A DNA stretch of 64,000 nt from CAYPKG01 sp964411275 (GTDB taxonomy: Bacteria; Bacillota; Clostridia; Christensenellales; CAG-138). Numbering within the stretch: the stretch's first letter is position 1; each line of letters starts with the position of its first letter. This document shows, piece after piece, positions 39,229 through 46,701 of this stretch. A program made the position numbers and the translations under genes. The notes below the pieces were generated by a model that saw only the letters and a list, made by a program, of their open reading frames with translations, was not told where the DNA came from and did no database searches. The stretch lies in NCBI GenBank assembly GCA_964411275.1, contig CAYPKG010000008.1, positions 6,924-70,923 of the forward strand, given 5' to 3'.

Positions 39229-40530
39229 TTATCCGTACAGGCGGCGCAGCGCCTTTTTAACGTCATGGCGGATCCTGTCCGCGTCCAGCGTCAGGTATTC
39301 GCCCTTTTCATACAGTATTTTCCCGTCCACCATCGTCATCACCACGTCGCTGCCCTGGGCGCTATAGCACAACAGCGCGGGCAGGTCAAAGGCGGGCAGC
39401 ATGTGGGGCCCATCCAGGCTAATTGCTAAGATGTCCGCCTTCGCCCCCACGCTGAGCGTACCGGTGTTTTCCCGGCCCTGCAAAAGCGCGCCGTTTCTCG
39501 TGGCCATTTTTAATACCTCAACAGGGTTCATGATGGTGGGTTCTTGCAAAAAGCCATTGTGGATGATGGACGCGAGATGCATCTCCTCGAACATGTTCAG
39601 GTTGTTGTTGCTTGCAGCGCCGTCGGTGCCCAGCGTCACGTTGATGCCCCGCTTCAGCATTTTTGGAACAGGCGCGAAGCCGCTTCCCAGCTTTAGATTG
39701 CTGGTGGGATTGTGGATGACGCTGACGTCCTTTTCGTAGAGGATGTCCATATCCTCCCGCTCCACCGCCACGCAGTGGGCGGCGCTGGTTGGGCTTTCAA
39801 ACACCCCAAGCTCGTAAAACCAGCGGGCCGGGGTTTTTCCGCCATAGCGGGCCTTGCAGCCCTCGTGCTCCTTTACCGTTTCCGACAGGTGAATGTGCAT
39901 CCGGCCCCCGCGCACCCGGCAGAGGCCCGCGTAGGCAGCCACGATATGAGGATAATTGGTGTACTCCCCATGGATGGAAAAATCGATGCGGATGCGCCCG
40001 TCCGCCGCCATGTGGTATTCGTCATACAACGCGAGGGATTCCTTGATGCGGAAGCTTTCCTCCGGCCTTTCGCTTTCGTCAAAGCATTGCACCGGGCGGC
40101 AGAGGTTCGCTTTCATTCCGGCTTGTATGGCGAGTTCTGCGGTGACCTGGGGCTCCATATACATGTCCGAAAAGCTTGTGGTGCCGCAGGCGAGCATTTC
40201 CAGCATGGACAGCGCGCTTCCCGCTTTGATGTCCTCAGCAGTCATCCGCTCCTCCACAGGCATCATCTTTTGAAACAACCATTCGTCCAGGGGCAGATCG
40301 CTTCCGATGCCCCGCAGCAGCGTCATGCCGGTGTGCCCATGGCAGTTGATGAGCCCCGGCAGCAGCAATGCGCCCAAAAGATCCTTTTCCAGGTCGTATT
40401 GCCCCTGTGGCCTTGTGTCGCCCACATAGTCGATAGCGTCCTTGTCTATGCCCAGAAAGCCGTTTTTAATCGGGGTAAACCCCTCCTGAGACGGGGCGAG
40501 AATAGTACAGTTTTTTAGCAATGTCTTCAT
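39229..40530 (-). CDS. 5-methylthioadenosine/S-adenosylhomocysteine deaminase-type amidohydrolase
   Basis: Metal-dependent deaminase of 433 residues. Metal ligands: INCHGHTGM, MHIHLSE, and GTDGAASNNNLNMFEEM; TAAHCVAVE carries another conserved His. Family members deaminate MTA, SAH or 5'-deoxyadenosine to the inosine analogue. ATG 40530 has AGGAGG 7 bases upstream. It lies 13 bases after the nucleoside phosphorylase, so deamination then phosphorolysis looks like the operon's logic. Confidence 0.9.
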   Translation of the reverse strand: MKTLLKNCTILAPSQEGFTPIKNGFLGIDKDAIDYVGDTRPQGQYDLEKDLLGALLLPGLINCHGHTGMTLLRGIGSDLPLDEWLFQKMMPVEERMTAEDIKAGSALSMLEMLACGTTSFSDMYMEPQVTAELAIQAGMKANLCRPVQCFDESERPEESFRIKESLALYDEYHMAADGRIRIDFSIHGEYTNYPHIVAAYAGLCRVRGGRMHIHLSETVKEHEGCKARYGGKTPARWFYELGVFESPTSAAHCVAVEREDMDILYEKDVSVIHNPTSNLKLGSGFAPVPKMLKRGINVTLGTDGAASNNNLNMFEEMHLASIIHNGFLQEPTIMNPVEVLKMATRNGALLQGRENTGTLSVGAKADILAISLDGPHMLPAFDLPALLCYSAQGSDVVMTMVDGKILYEKGEYLTLDADRIRHDVKKALRRLYG

Positions 40531-40543
40531 CCGCGCACCTCCT

Positions 40544-41380
40544 TTACAATATTTCCATCCCCTCAATAATCCTTGTGACATACCCGCTAAACCGCTGCGC
40601 AATCATCCGCGAGGTTTCATCCACCTCCTGGGCGGACAGCGGCTGATCCAATATCCCCGCCGCCATATTCGTCATGACGGACAGGGCGAGAAGCGGCATA
40701 TTGCAGTGTGCGGCTGTCAGCGCCTCTGTTACGGTGGACATCCCCACCGCGTCCGCCCCCAAGAGGCGCACGGCGTTGATTTCCGCCGGGGTTTCAAACT
40801 GCGGCCCGGTGAAGAAATAATAAACCCCCTCATGTACTCTAAGCCCGCTTTGCGGGGCGAGGGAGAGGGCCAGCGCCCGGAGGGCTTTCGTGTACATATT
40901 CGTAGTGTCGAAAAACCGGGGGCCAAATTCTGAAACATTGGGGCCTCTTAGAGGGCTGTTGCCTGTAAGCTTGATGTGATCGCGGATGACCATAATGTCC
41001 CCTGGGAAATAGCTTGTATTCACAGCGCCGGCGGCGTTCGTGAGGATCGAAGCCTTCACGCCCAGCAGATGGAACACCCGGATGGGGATGGATAATTGCT
41101 CGAAATCATATCCCTCATAGGAGTGGAACCTCCCGGACATACAAACCACCCTGCGCCCAGCCACACGGCCGAATATCAGCTTGCCGGCATGGCTTTCCAC
41201 AGTGGACACGAGGAAGTTGGGAATGTCCTCATAATCGATGGAAATGGGCTCCTCAACTTGATCCGCGAAGGCCCCCAGGCAGGAACCCAGCACGATGGCA
41301 ATCTCCGGGGGATTGTCAATTCTTTCCAGCAAATAGTCCGCGCTTTTTTGAAAAAACTTGTAACTATAATCGTATCCCAT
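40544..41380 (-). CDS. Purine nucleoside phosphorylase (PNP class I; possible methylthio/deoxyinosine phosphorylase)
   Basis: 278 residues. VLGSCLGAFADQ, phosphate-binding SGRFHSYEGYD, TNAAGAVN, GPQFETPAEI, GMSTVTEALTA and the purine-binding Asn in SVMTNMAAG place it in the trimeric PNP/MTAP family. Asn at that site favours 6-oxopurines, fitting inosine-type products of the deaminase next door. First gene of the salvage operon, with GGGAGGAAGC before ATG 41380. Confidence 0.9.
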   Translation of the reverse strand: MGYDYSYKFFQKSADYLLERIDNPPEIAIVLGSCLGAFADQVEEPISIDYEDIPNFLVSTVESHAGKLIFGRVAGRRVVCMSGRFHSYEGYDFEQLSIPIRVFHLLGVKASILTNAAGAVNTSYFPGDIMVIRDHIKLTGNSPLRGPNVSEFGPRFFDTTNMYTKALRALALSLAPQSGLRVHEGVYYFFTGPQFETPAEINAVRLLGADAVGMSTVTEALTAAHCNMPLLALSVMTNMAAGILDQPLSAQEVDETSRMIAQRFSGYVTRIIEGMEIL

Positions 41381-41414
41381 GCTTCCTCCCGCTCCAACGC
41401 TTCCTGTTTGGGTT

Positions 41415-41420
41415 ATTGTA
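41415..41420 (-). promoter_or_regulatory. Extended -10 of the salvage operon
   Basis: TGGTACAAT on the minus strand (-10 TACAAT), about 35 bases before the nucleoside phosphorylase start. The -35 (TTTCAT, 17-base spacer) is weak. Confidence 0.55.
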
Positions 41421-41499
41421 CCATGGTTTGCCCTTTTATGAAAACCACCCTTTTTAAGAGAAAAAACGGCATTCTGCTCTTTCCTTTTGGGGGAAACCA

Positions 41500-41508
41500 T
41501 GATATGAT
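41500..41508 (+). promoter_or_regulatory. Extended -10 of the methionine gamma-lyase gene
   Basis: TGATATGAT matches TGnTATAAT with one change. Transcription would start near 41515 and give a leader of roughly 160 bases. No clear -35. Confidence 0.5.
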
Positions 41509-41539
41509 ATTTGCGTAACAATATGTACCTTTCAAACTC

Positions 41540-41657
41540 CAGCAACCCCCGGCTTAGCTTGGCCGGGCGCAATCATTTGCGAAGTAGTTATTCCATTTTG
41601 CCGTCTCATTCGCGGCAAATGAATACACCTGACCGGTGCCTTCAGTTGCCGGCAGGT
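41540..41657 (+). promoter_or_regulatory. Structured 5' leader upstream of methionine gamma-lyase
   Basis: Four consecutive stems: CCCGGC/GCCGGG (41548-41567), CGCAA/TTGCG (41568-41581), a long stem around TTTGCCG/CGGCAAA (about 41591-41624) and ACCTG-CCGG/CCGG-CAGGT (41627-41657), the last ending 3 bases before the AAGGAGG ribosome site. It does not match the SAM-I consensus or a T-box. A regulatory leader is plausible, but the ligand is unknown. Confidence 0.45.
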
Positions 41658-41675
41658 ATAAGGAGGAAATATCTC

Positions 41676-42875
41676 ATGGCACACGATCTCACACAGGCAG
41701 GCTTTGCAACCCGTCAAATCCACACAGGCAAATTGGACATTCCCGGCGTAAACCCATTGGCAACCCCCATCTTTCAGACAAGTACATTTGTATTCGATAA
41801 CGCGGCACAAGGCGCCAAGCGCTTCGCGGGCGAAGAACAGGGCTACATCTATTCCCGTTTGGGCAACCCCAACGTCAACCAGGTAGGCGCGAAGCTGGCT
41901 GCCCTGGAAAACGGGGAGGCGGGCCTTGCTTTGGCGTCCGGCATGGGCGCCATCACAACGGTGTTCTGGACGCTGCTTCAGTCAGGGGATCACATTCTTG
42001 CGGACGAAACGCTGTACGGATGCACATTCGCGTATTTGAGCCACGGCATTTCCCGCTATGGGGTGGAGGTTACATTCGCTGACTTTGCCGACCTGGAAAA
42101 TGTCCGGGCCAACATCAGGCCCAACACAAAGGTAGTCTATTTTGAAACCCCAGCCAATCCCAATATGAAAATCATCGATATCGAGGCTGTCAGCGAAATC
42201 GCCCACAAGGCCGACCCGGACATCCATGTGGTGGTGGACAACACGTTCTGCACGCCGTATATCCAAAGGCCTATTGACTGGGGCGCGGACGTTGTGGTGC
42301 ACTCCGGCACGAAATACTTGAACGGCCATGGGGACGTGATCTCTGGGATGATTGTAGGCAAAAAGGATTTCGTCGCCCAATGCACCCTCTTTGGCTTAAA
42401 GGACATGACCGGCGCGGTATTAAGCCCCTTTGACGCCTTCCTCATCGCCCGGGGCATGAAAACACTGGACATCCGCATGGAGCGCCACTCCAAAAACGCA
42501 ATGGAAATCGCGGAGTTTTTGGCGGGCCATGACAAGGTCAAAACCGTATACTATCCGGGCTTTGCGGACAGCGCAGGCTATGCCATTGCGAAAAAGCAGA
42601 TGTCCCTGCCAGGCGGCATGATTACATTCGAGCTCAACGCGGACAAAGCAGGCAGCGAGAAGTTCATCAACTCTCTGGAGCTTTGCACCCTGGCTGTTTC
42701 TCTGGGCGACGCGGAGACCCTCATCCAGCATCCGGCGTCCATGACCCACAGCACCTACACGCCCGAGGCCCTCGCGGAAGCCGGGATCACCGAAAGCATG
42801 ATCCGCTTCTCCATCGGCCTTGAAAACCCCGGGGACATCATCGCCGACCTCAAGGCAGGGCTTGCGCGGATCTAA
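41676..42875 (+). CDS. Methionine gamma-lyase (Cys/Met metabolism PLP enzyme)
   Basis: 399 residues. YSRLGNPNVNQ, ASGMGAITTVFW, the substrate loop LYGCTFAYLSHG (Tyr and Cys in the positions that distinguish methionine gamma-lyases), VVDNTFCTPY and PLP Lys in SGTKYLNGHGD. It would release methanethiol, ammonia and 2-oxobutyrate. An O-acetylhomoserine sulfhydrylase activity cannot be excluded. AAGGAGG precedes ATG 41676. It is divergent from the MTA salvage operon, which is consistent with linked methylthio metabolism. Confidence 0.88.
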   Translation: MAHDLTQAGFATRQIHTGKLDIPGVNPLATPIFQTSTFVFDNAAQGAKRFAGEEQGYIYSRLGNPNVNQVGAKLAALENGEAGLALASGMGAITTVFWTLLQSGDHILADETLYGCTFAYLSHGISRYGVEVTFADFADLENVRANIRPNTKVVYFETPANPNMKIIDIEAVSEIAHKADPDIHVVVDNTFCTPYIQRPIDWGADVVVHSGTKYLNGHGDVISGMIVGKKDFVAQCTLFGLKDMTGAVLSPFDAFLIARGMKTLDIRMERHSKNAMEIAEFLAGHDKVKTVYYPGFADSAGYAIAKKQMSLPGGMITFELNADKAGSEKFINSLELCTLAVSLGDAETLIQHPASMTHSTYTPEALAEAGITESMIRFSIGLENPGDIIADLKAGLARI

Positions 42876-42907
42876 CCGGATCTGACCGAATTTACAGCTT
42901 TCCATAG

Positions 42908-42937
42908 CGGGGCAGGCCTTTCGCCTGCTCCGTTTTT
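42908..42937 (+). terminator. Terminator of methionine gamma-lyase
   Basis: Ten-base stem CGGGGCAGGC / GCCTGCTCCG (one G-T), loop CTTTC, followed by TTTTT. Confidence 0.85.
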
Positions 42938-42938
42938 A

Positions 42939-42954
42939 TGTTTCACGTGAAACA
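42939..42954. other. parS site 1
   Basis: Perfect 16-base match to TGTTTCACGTGAAACA, the ParB/Spo0J binding site, 107 bases upstream of parA. Confidence 0.97.
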
Positions 42955-43010
42955 ATGCATATCTCTGTGATGAAATCAAAAGAATGCTATGCATATACTA
43001 AAAATTCCTT

Positions 43011-43016
43011 TATAAT
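43011..43016 (+). promoter_or_regulatory. -10 element of parAB
   Basis: TATAAT 45 bases before the parA start; the -35 is weak (TATGCA with a 17-base spacer). Confidence 0.5.
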
Positions 43017-43060
43017 GAAGTTGTTGTTTTGATATCCCGTGAGGGAAAGGAGGGATTTAT

Positions 43061-43825
43061 ATGGCGAAGATCATTGCCATTGCCAATCAGAAGGGCGGGG
43101 TGGGAAAGACCACCACCGCAGTCAATCTTTCCGCCTGCGTCGCGGAAAAGGGCCGGCGGGTTTTGCTGGTGGATCTGGACCCCCAGGGGAATTCTACCAG
43201 CGGGCTTGGCGTTGACAAGGAGACCGCCCCCTATTCCACCTATGATATCCTCATCAATCACGTCCCTGCGGAGGACGCCATTTTGCCCACAGGCACCCAG
43301 GGGTTGTATATCATTCCCGCGCAAATCGCGCTGGCTGGGGCTGAGGTGGAGCTGGTGGGGATGATGGCACGGGAGCAGGTGCTAAAAACAAACCTCCAAT
43401 CCTTCTCGGACGAGTTTGACTACATATTCATCGATTGTCCGCCTTCCCTGGGATTGCTGACATTAAACGCACTCACCGCAGCAGGCACGCTGCTTGTGCC
43501 CATTCAGTGCGAGTATTATGCCCTGGAGGGGCTGGGCCAGCTGATGAACACCGTGAAGCTGGTGCGCATGCATTTAAACCCCGCCCTGGATGTTGAGGGC
43601 GTGGTGTTAACAATGTTTGACGCCCGGACAAACCTGTCCGCCCAGGTGGTGGCTGAGGTGAAAAAATTTTTTAAGAATAAGGTGTACGACACCATCATCC
43701 CCCGCTCCATCCGTCTGGGGGAGGCGCCCAGTTATGGCCTGCCCATCACCCAGTACGATCCCAAGTCCACCGGCGCAATCGCGTACATGAAGCTGGCGGA
43801 TGAATTACTGCGTAAGGAAGGGTGA
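43061..43825 (+). CDS. parA: Chromosome partitioning ATPase ParA/Soj
   Basis: 254 residues. Deviant Walker A NQKGGVGKTTTAVNLS with the signature Lys, LVDLDPQGNSTSGLG, FIDCPPSLGLLTLNAL and the DNA-binding Arg region are those of chromosomal Soj. It acts with ParB to segregate origins and can regulate DnaA. AAGGAGGG precedes the ATG; the stop lies 4 bases before the parB start. Confidence 0.96.
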   Translation: MAKIIAIANQKGGVGKTTTAVNLSACVAEKGRRVLLVDLDPQGNSTSGLGVDKETAPYSTYDILINHVPAEDAILPTGTQGLYIIPAQIALAGAEVELVGMMAREQVLKTNLQSFSDEFDYIFIDCPPSLGLLTLNALTAAGTLLVPIQCEYYALEGLGQLMNTVKLVRMHLNPALDVEGVVLTMFDARTNLSAQVVAEVKKFFKNKVYDTIIPRSIRLGEAPSYGLPITQYDPKSTGAIAYMKLADELLRKEG

Positions 43826-43829
43826 GGAT

Positions 43830-44681
43830 ATGGCAGGAATGAAAAAAAACACCGGCTTAGGCCGGGGGCTGGACGCGCTGCTGGGGGATTACTCCGCCGC
43901 GCCGAAAAATGGCGTGATGGAATTGGATATCCGGCTGATAGACACCAACCCCGATCAGCCGCGAAAGGATTTTGACGAGACCCGCCTGCGGGAGCTGGCT
44001 TCCTCTATCGCCCAGCACGGCATCGTACAGCCTATTGTCGCAAGGCAAAACGGCTCCCGCTATACCATCGTCACTGGCGAAAGGCGCTATCGCGCGGCGC
44101 GCATCGCGGGGCTTGGCACGGTGCCTGTAGTGGTGCGGGATTTCGACGACCGGCAGGTTATGGAGGTCTCCCTCATCGAAAACATTCAGCGGGAGGATCT
44201 AAACCCCATTGAAGAGGCCGCCGCCATCGCGTTTTTAATGGAGCAGCACGACCTCACCCAGGAGGAGGTTTCCGCCCGTCTCTCAAAAAGCCGTCCGGCA
44301 ATCGCCAACTCCCTACGGTTATTAAACCTGCCGGACCCGGTCAAAGAGTATGTAAAGGACGGCTCCCTGTCCGCCGGACATGCCCGGGCACTTGCTGGGC
44401 TCAACGATGTTGGGCAGCAGGTGGAGATGGCCCGCCACGCGGTGCAAACCCGCTGCTCTGTCCGGGCGCTGGAAAAGCTGGTGAAGGACGCACACAAGCC
44501 AAAGTCGGAAACAATGAGAAAGCCAATGTTGCCTGGTGTGTTGTATGATGTGGAGGAGCGCATGCGGGAGCGCTTGGGCACAAAGGTTAAAATCTCCGGC
44601 ACAGAGGACAAGGGTAAAATTGTCATCGAATATTTCAGCCGGGAAGATTTGGAACAGATTTATGATTTGATCGGAAAATAA
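43830..44681 (+). CDS. parB: Chromosome partitioning protein ParB/Spo0J
   Basis: 283 residues. GLGRGLDALLGDY N-terminal ParA-interacting segment, NPDQPRKDFDE, the CTP-binding GERRYRAARIAGL box, ENIQREDLNPIEEA and the HTH (TQEEVSARLSKSRPAIAN) that reads parS. ATG 43830 follows GGTGAGGAT. Two perfect parS sites lie within 3 kb on either side. Confidence 0.96.
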   Translation: MAGMKKNTGLGRGLDALLGDYSAAPKNGVMELDIRLIDTNPDQPRKDFDETRLRELASSIAQHGIVQPIVARQNGSRYTIVTGERRYRAARIAGLGTVPVVVRDFDDRQVMEVSLIENIQREDLNPIEEAAAIAFLMEQHDLTQEEVSARLSKSRPAIANSLRLLNLPDPVKEYVKDGSLSAGHARALAGLNDVGQQVEMARHAVQTRCSVRALEKLVKDAHKPKSETMRKPMLPGVLYDVEERMRERLGTKVKISGTEDKGKIVIEYFSREDLEQIYDLIGK

Positions 44682-44702
44682 ATTGATGAACGGCTTGCTG
44701 TC

Positions 44703-44743
44703 AAAAAAACATCCCTGTCATTCTAAACGCAATGACAGGGATG
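44703..44743 (-). terminator. Terminator between convergent parB and the Na/Pi cotransporter gene
   Basis: Perfect 13-base arms CATCCCTGTCATT / AATGACAGGGATG. A seven-T run follows on the minus strand, so it terminates the cotransporter gene and may act on parB as well. Confidence 0.85.
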
Positions 44744-44779
44744 CGCTCAATTTGCTAACCTGAGCAATATACTCTGAAA

Positions 44780-46390
44780 CTACACCATATTTTTCGCCGC
44801 CTGGGCGATGTTCAGCGCATGGTCGGCCACGCGCTCAAGGTCGGTGAGTATCTCTATGAATATCATGCCCAGGTCCGGCGTACACTGGTTTTCGTTCAGG
44901 CGCCTGATGTGGTTGGCCTCGTAATTTTCCTTCGCCAGGTCGATTGTCTCTTCCATTTCATCAATGGCCTTCATCTTTCCATCAAGGGGATGGGTTAAAT
45001 GGGCGTAGGCGGCGTCCATGATCTCGTACACCTGCTGGGAAATGGCGTACAACTCTTCCCGGGCCTCCTGGGAGAACGTGCGGCCCTTTTCCCTTAAATG
45101 CCTGGCATAACCCGCGATGTTTTCCGCATGGTCGCCAATGCGCTCAATATCGGAAAGCACATGGTACATGCCGCTGAGCCTCTTCGCGTCGTAATCGGTG
45201 AGCCCCATGGCGTTTAAGCGTACCAGCGCGCTGGTAATCTCCTTATTCAGGAAGTCGATGATCTCCTCGTTATCATACACCACCTGCAAATCGTCGGCGT
45301 TGTCGTCAAAGAGCGAATCCAACGCGATCTGCAAATTGTTTCTGGCAAGGCCTTCCATGCGCGCCACTTCCGCGTCCACCTGGGCAATCCCAAGGCTGAC
45401 AGCGCCGAAAGGGATGTCCTTGATATGCATGAGCTTTGGCCCCTGCACCTCGTCGGTTCCGGGGATGAGCTTTACGGCAACCTTTGCGAGAAGATTAGCG
45501 CAGGGCAACAACAAAGCGGTTGTGGCCACGTTAAATATGGTGTGGGCGTTTGCGATTTGTGCTACGCCGTTGCCGGGGGTAATCCCCTCGATCCAAGATA
45601 CCAGGGGCGTCAACTGGGCAAATATCACAAAAATTGCTGTGCCGATTACGTTGAAGAGCAGATGCACCAGCGCCGTTCGCTTTGCGCCTTTGTTGCCGCC
45701 CACCGCAGCCATCACCGCCGCGATGGTGCAGCCGATGTTCTGTCCGCACAGTACATAAATGGCGCTATCAAGACCGATCAGCCCCTGGAGTGCCATGGCC
45801 TGTAAAATGCCGACAGAAGCGGAGCTGGACTGGATCAGCAGCGTAAACAGCGCACCCACGCCGACTCCCAACAGCGGGTTAGAGAAGCTGGTCATGGCCT
45901 GCTGGAACCACGGGACGTCTCGAAGCGGGGCCATAGAGGAGCTCATCATGTTCATCCCCATAAACAGAACGCCAAGCCCCACAAGCACCTGTCCGAGATA
46001 ATGGGTCTTTTTGTTTTTAACAAAGAGAAACAGCAGCACCCCTGCAAAGGCGAACAATGGCGCGATTGCGGTGATGTTGAGGGCGATCAGCTGGCCGGTG
46101 ATGGTTGTGCCGATGTTCGCGCCCATAATGACGCCGATGGCCTGGGTAAAATCCATCAGCCCGGCGTTTACAAAGCCCACAGTCATTGCCGTCATGGCAT
46201 TGGAGCTTTGAATAATGGCTGTCAGCGCCATGCCCACAATCATCCCCAGGAACCGGTTGCTTGTCAGTTTCTCCAATATGCTTTTCAAGCGGGAGCCTGC
46301 CATCAGCTCCAGTCCCTCGCCCATGATCCGCATCCCATACAGGAACAGGGCAAGGCCGCCCAATAATCCTAGTACATCCGTAATACCCAT
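44780..46390 (-). CDS. Na/Pi cotransporter family protein with PhoU-like C-terminal domain
   Basis: 536 residues. The membrane half has two inverted NptA-type repeats, each with the QSS motif (IIQSSNAMTAMTVG and LIQSSSASVGILQ), and about eight hydrophobic segments. From about residue 340 a helical PhoU-like domain follows. Likely imports phosphate driven by sodium. GGAGG is 6 bases before the ATG. A Pho-box-like array lies upstream, supporting phosphate-responsive expression. Confidence 0.9.
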   Translation of the reverse strand: MGITDVLGLLGGLALFLYGMRIMGEGLELMAGSRLKSILEKLTSNRFLGMIVGMALTAIIQSSNAMTAMTVGFVNAGLMDFTQAIGVIMGANIGTTITGQLIALNITAIAPLFAFAGVLLFLFVKNKKTHYLGQVLVGLGVLFMGMNMMSSSMAPLRDVPWFQQAMTSFSNPLLGVGVGALFTLLIQSSSASVGILQAMALQGLIGLDSAIYVLCGQNIGCTIAAVMAAVGGNKGAKRTALVHLLFNVIGTAIFVIFAQLTPLVSWIEGITPGNGVAQIANAHTIFNVATTALLLPCANLLAKVAVKLIPGTDEVQGPKLMHIKDIPFGAVSLGIAQVDAEVARMEGLARNNLQIALDSLFDDNADDLQVVYDNEEIIDFLNKEITSALVRLNAMGLTDYDAKRLSGMYHVLSDIERIGDHAENIAGYARHLREKGRTFSQEAREELYAISQQVYEIMDAAYAHLTHPLDGKMKAIDEMEETIDLAKENYEANHIRRLNENQCTPDLGMIFIEILTDLERVADHALNIAQAAKNMV

Positions 46391-46432
46391 GGCATCCTCC
46401 GTTTTCTACTCTTCTGTGTGTTCATCATCACA

Positions 46433-46486
46433 AGAATAGGATGCCAATGTTAAGTGCGAATTAGCCCTATGTAAAATTTAAGTTAA
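46433..46486 (-). promoter_or_regulatory. Pho-box-like direct repeats and -10 of the Na/Pi cotransporter gene
   Basis: Reading the minus strand, TTAACT, TTTACA, CTAATT and TTAACA occur with exactly 5 bases between each (11-base period), the layout of PhoP boxes in Bacillus. A TATTCT -10 candidate follows 9 bases after the last repeat. Confidence 0.55.
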
Positions 46487-46500
46487 AAATTGGGCTGTGG

Positions 46501-46518
46501 CAGTAATCATAATTACTG
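46501..46518. promoter_or_regulatory. Operator-like palindrome upstream of the Na/Pi cotransporter gene
   Basis: Perfect CAGTAAT-CATA-ATTACTG inverted repeat. The binding protein, if any, is unknown. Confidence 0.35.
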
Positions 46519-46558
46519 AAACAGTAGGATTTTTCTCCTCCGGAGAAAACCCGGGGCC

Positions 46559-46584
46559 TAAAAAGGCGTCACTGGCGCCTTTTT
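46559..46584. terminator. Bidirectional terminator-like hairpin
   Basis: Arms AAAAAGGCG / CGCCTTTTT with T-runs on both strands, followed by a second small hairpin GCGGCT / AGCCGC. It lies beyond the end of the minus-strand exporter operon. Confidence 0.65.
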
Positions 46585-46608
46585 GCGGCTCTTCTAGCCG
46601 CCGGCCCG

Positions 46609-46663
46609 CTGTAGCGCTAAGTGCATCTGGATAATCATGCTTGGTATGCACCTAGCGCTACAG
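46609..46663. repeat. 18-base inverted repeat beside parS
   Basis: CTGTAGCGCTAAGTGCAT / ATGCACCTAGCGCTACAG with one mismatch and a 19-base loop, 38 bases downstream of the exporter-partner stop (minus strand). No T-run. Confidence 0.6.
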
Positions 46664-46673
46664 CCCGGCAAAA

Positions 46674-46689
46674 TGTTTCACGTGAAACA
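46674..46689. other. parS site 2
   Basis: Second perfect TGTTTCACGTGAAACA, 3.7 kb from the first, just beyond the end of the MMPL-partner gene. Confidence 0.97.
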
Positions 46690-46701
46690 TATATATTCAT
46701 A

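Noticed and set aside
41510..41675. SAM-I riboswitch or T-box before methionine gamma-lyase
   Set aside because: GCAACC occurs, but the SAM-I core and kink-turn arrangement are missing, and there is no T-box consensus; kept only as an unassigned structured leader.
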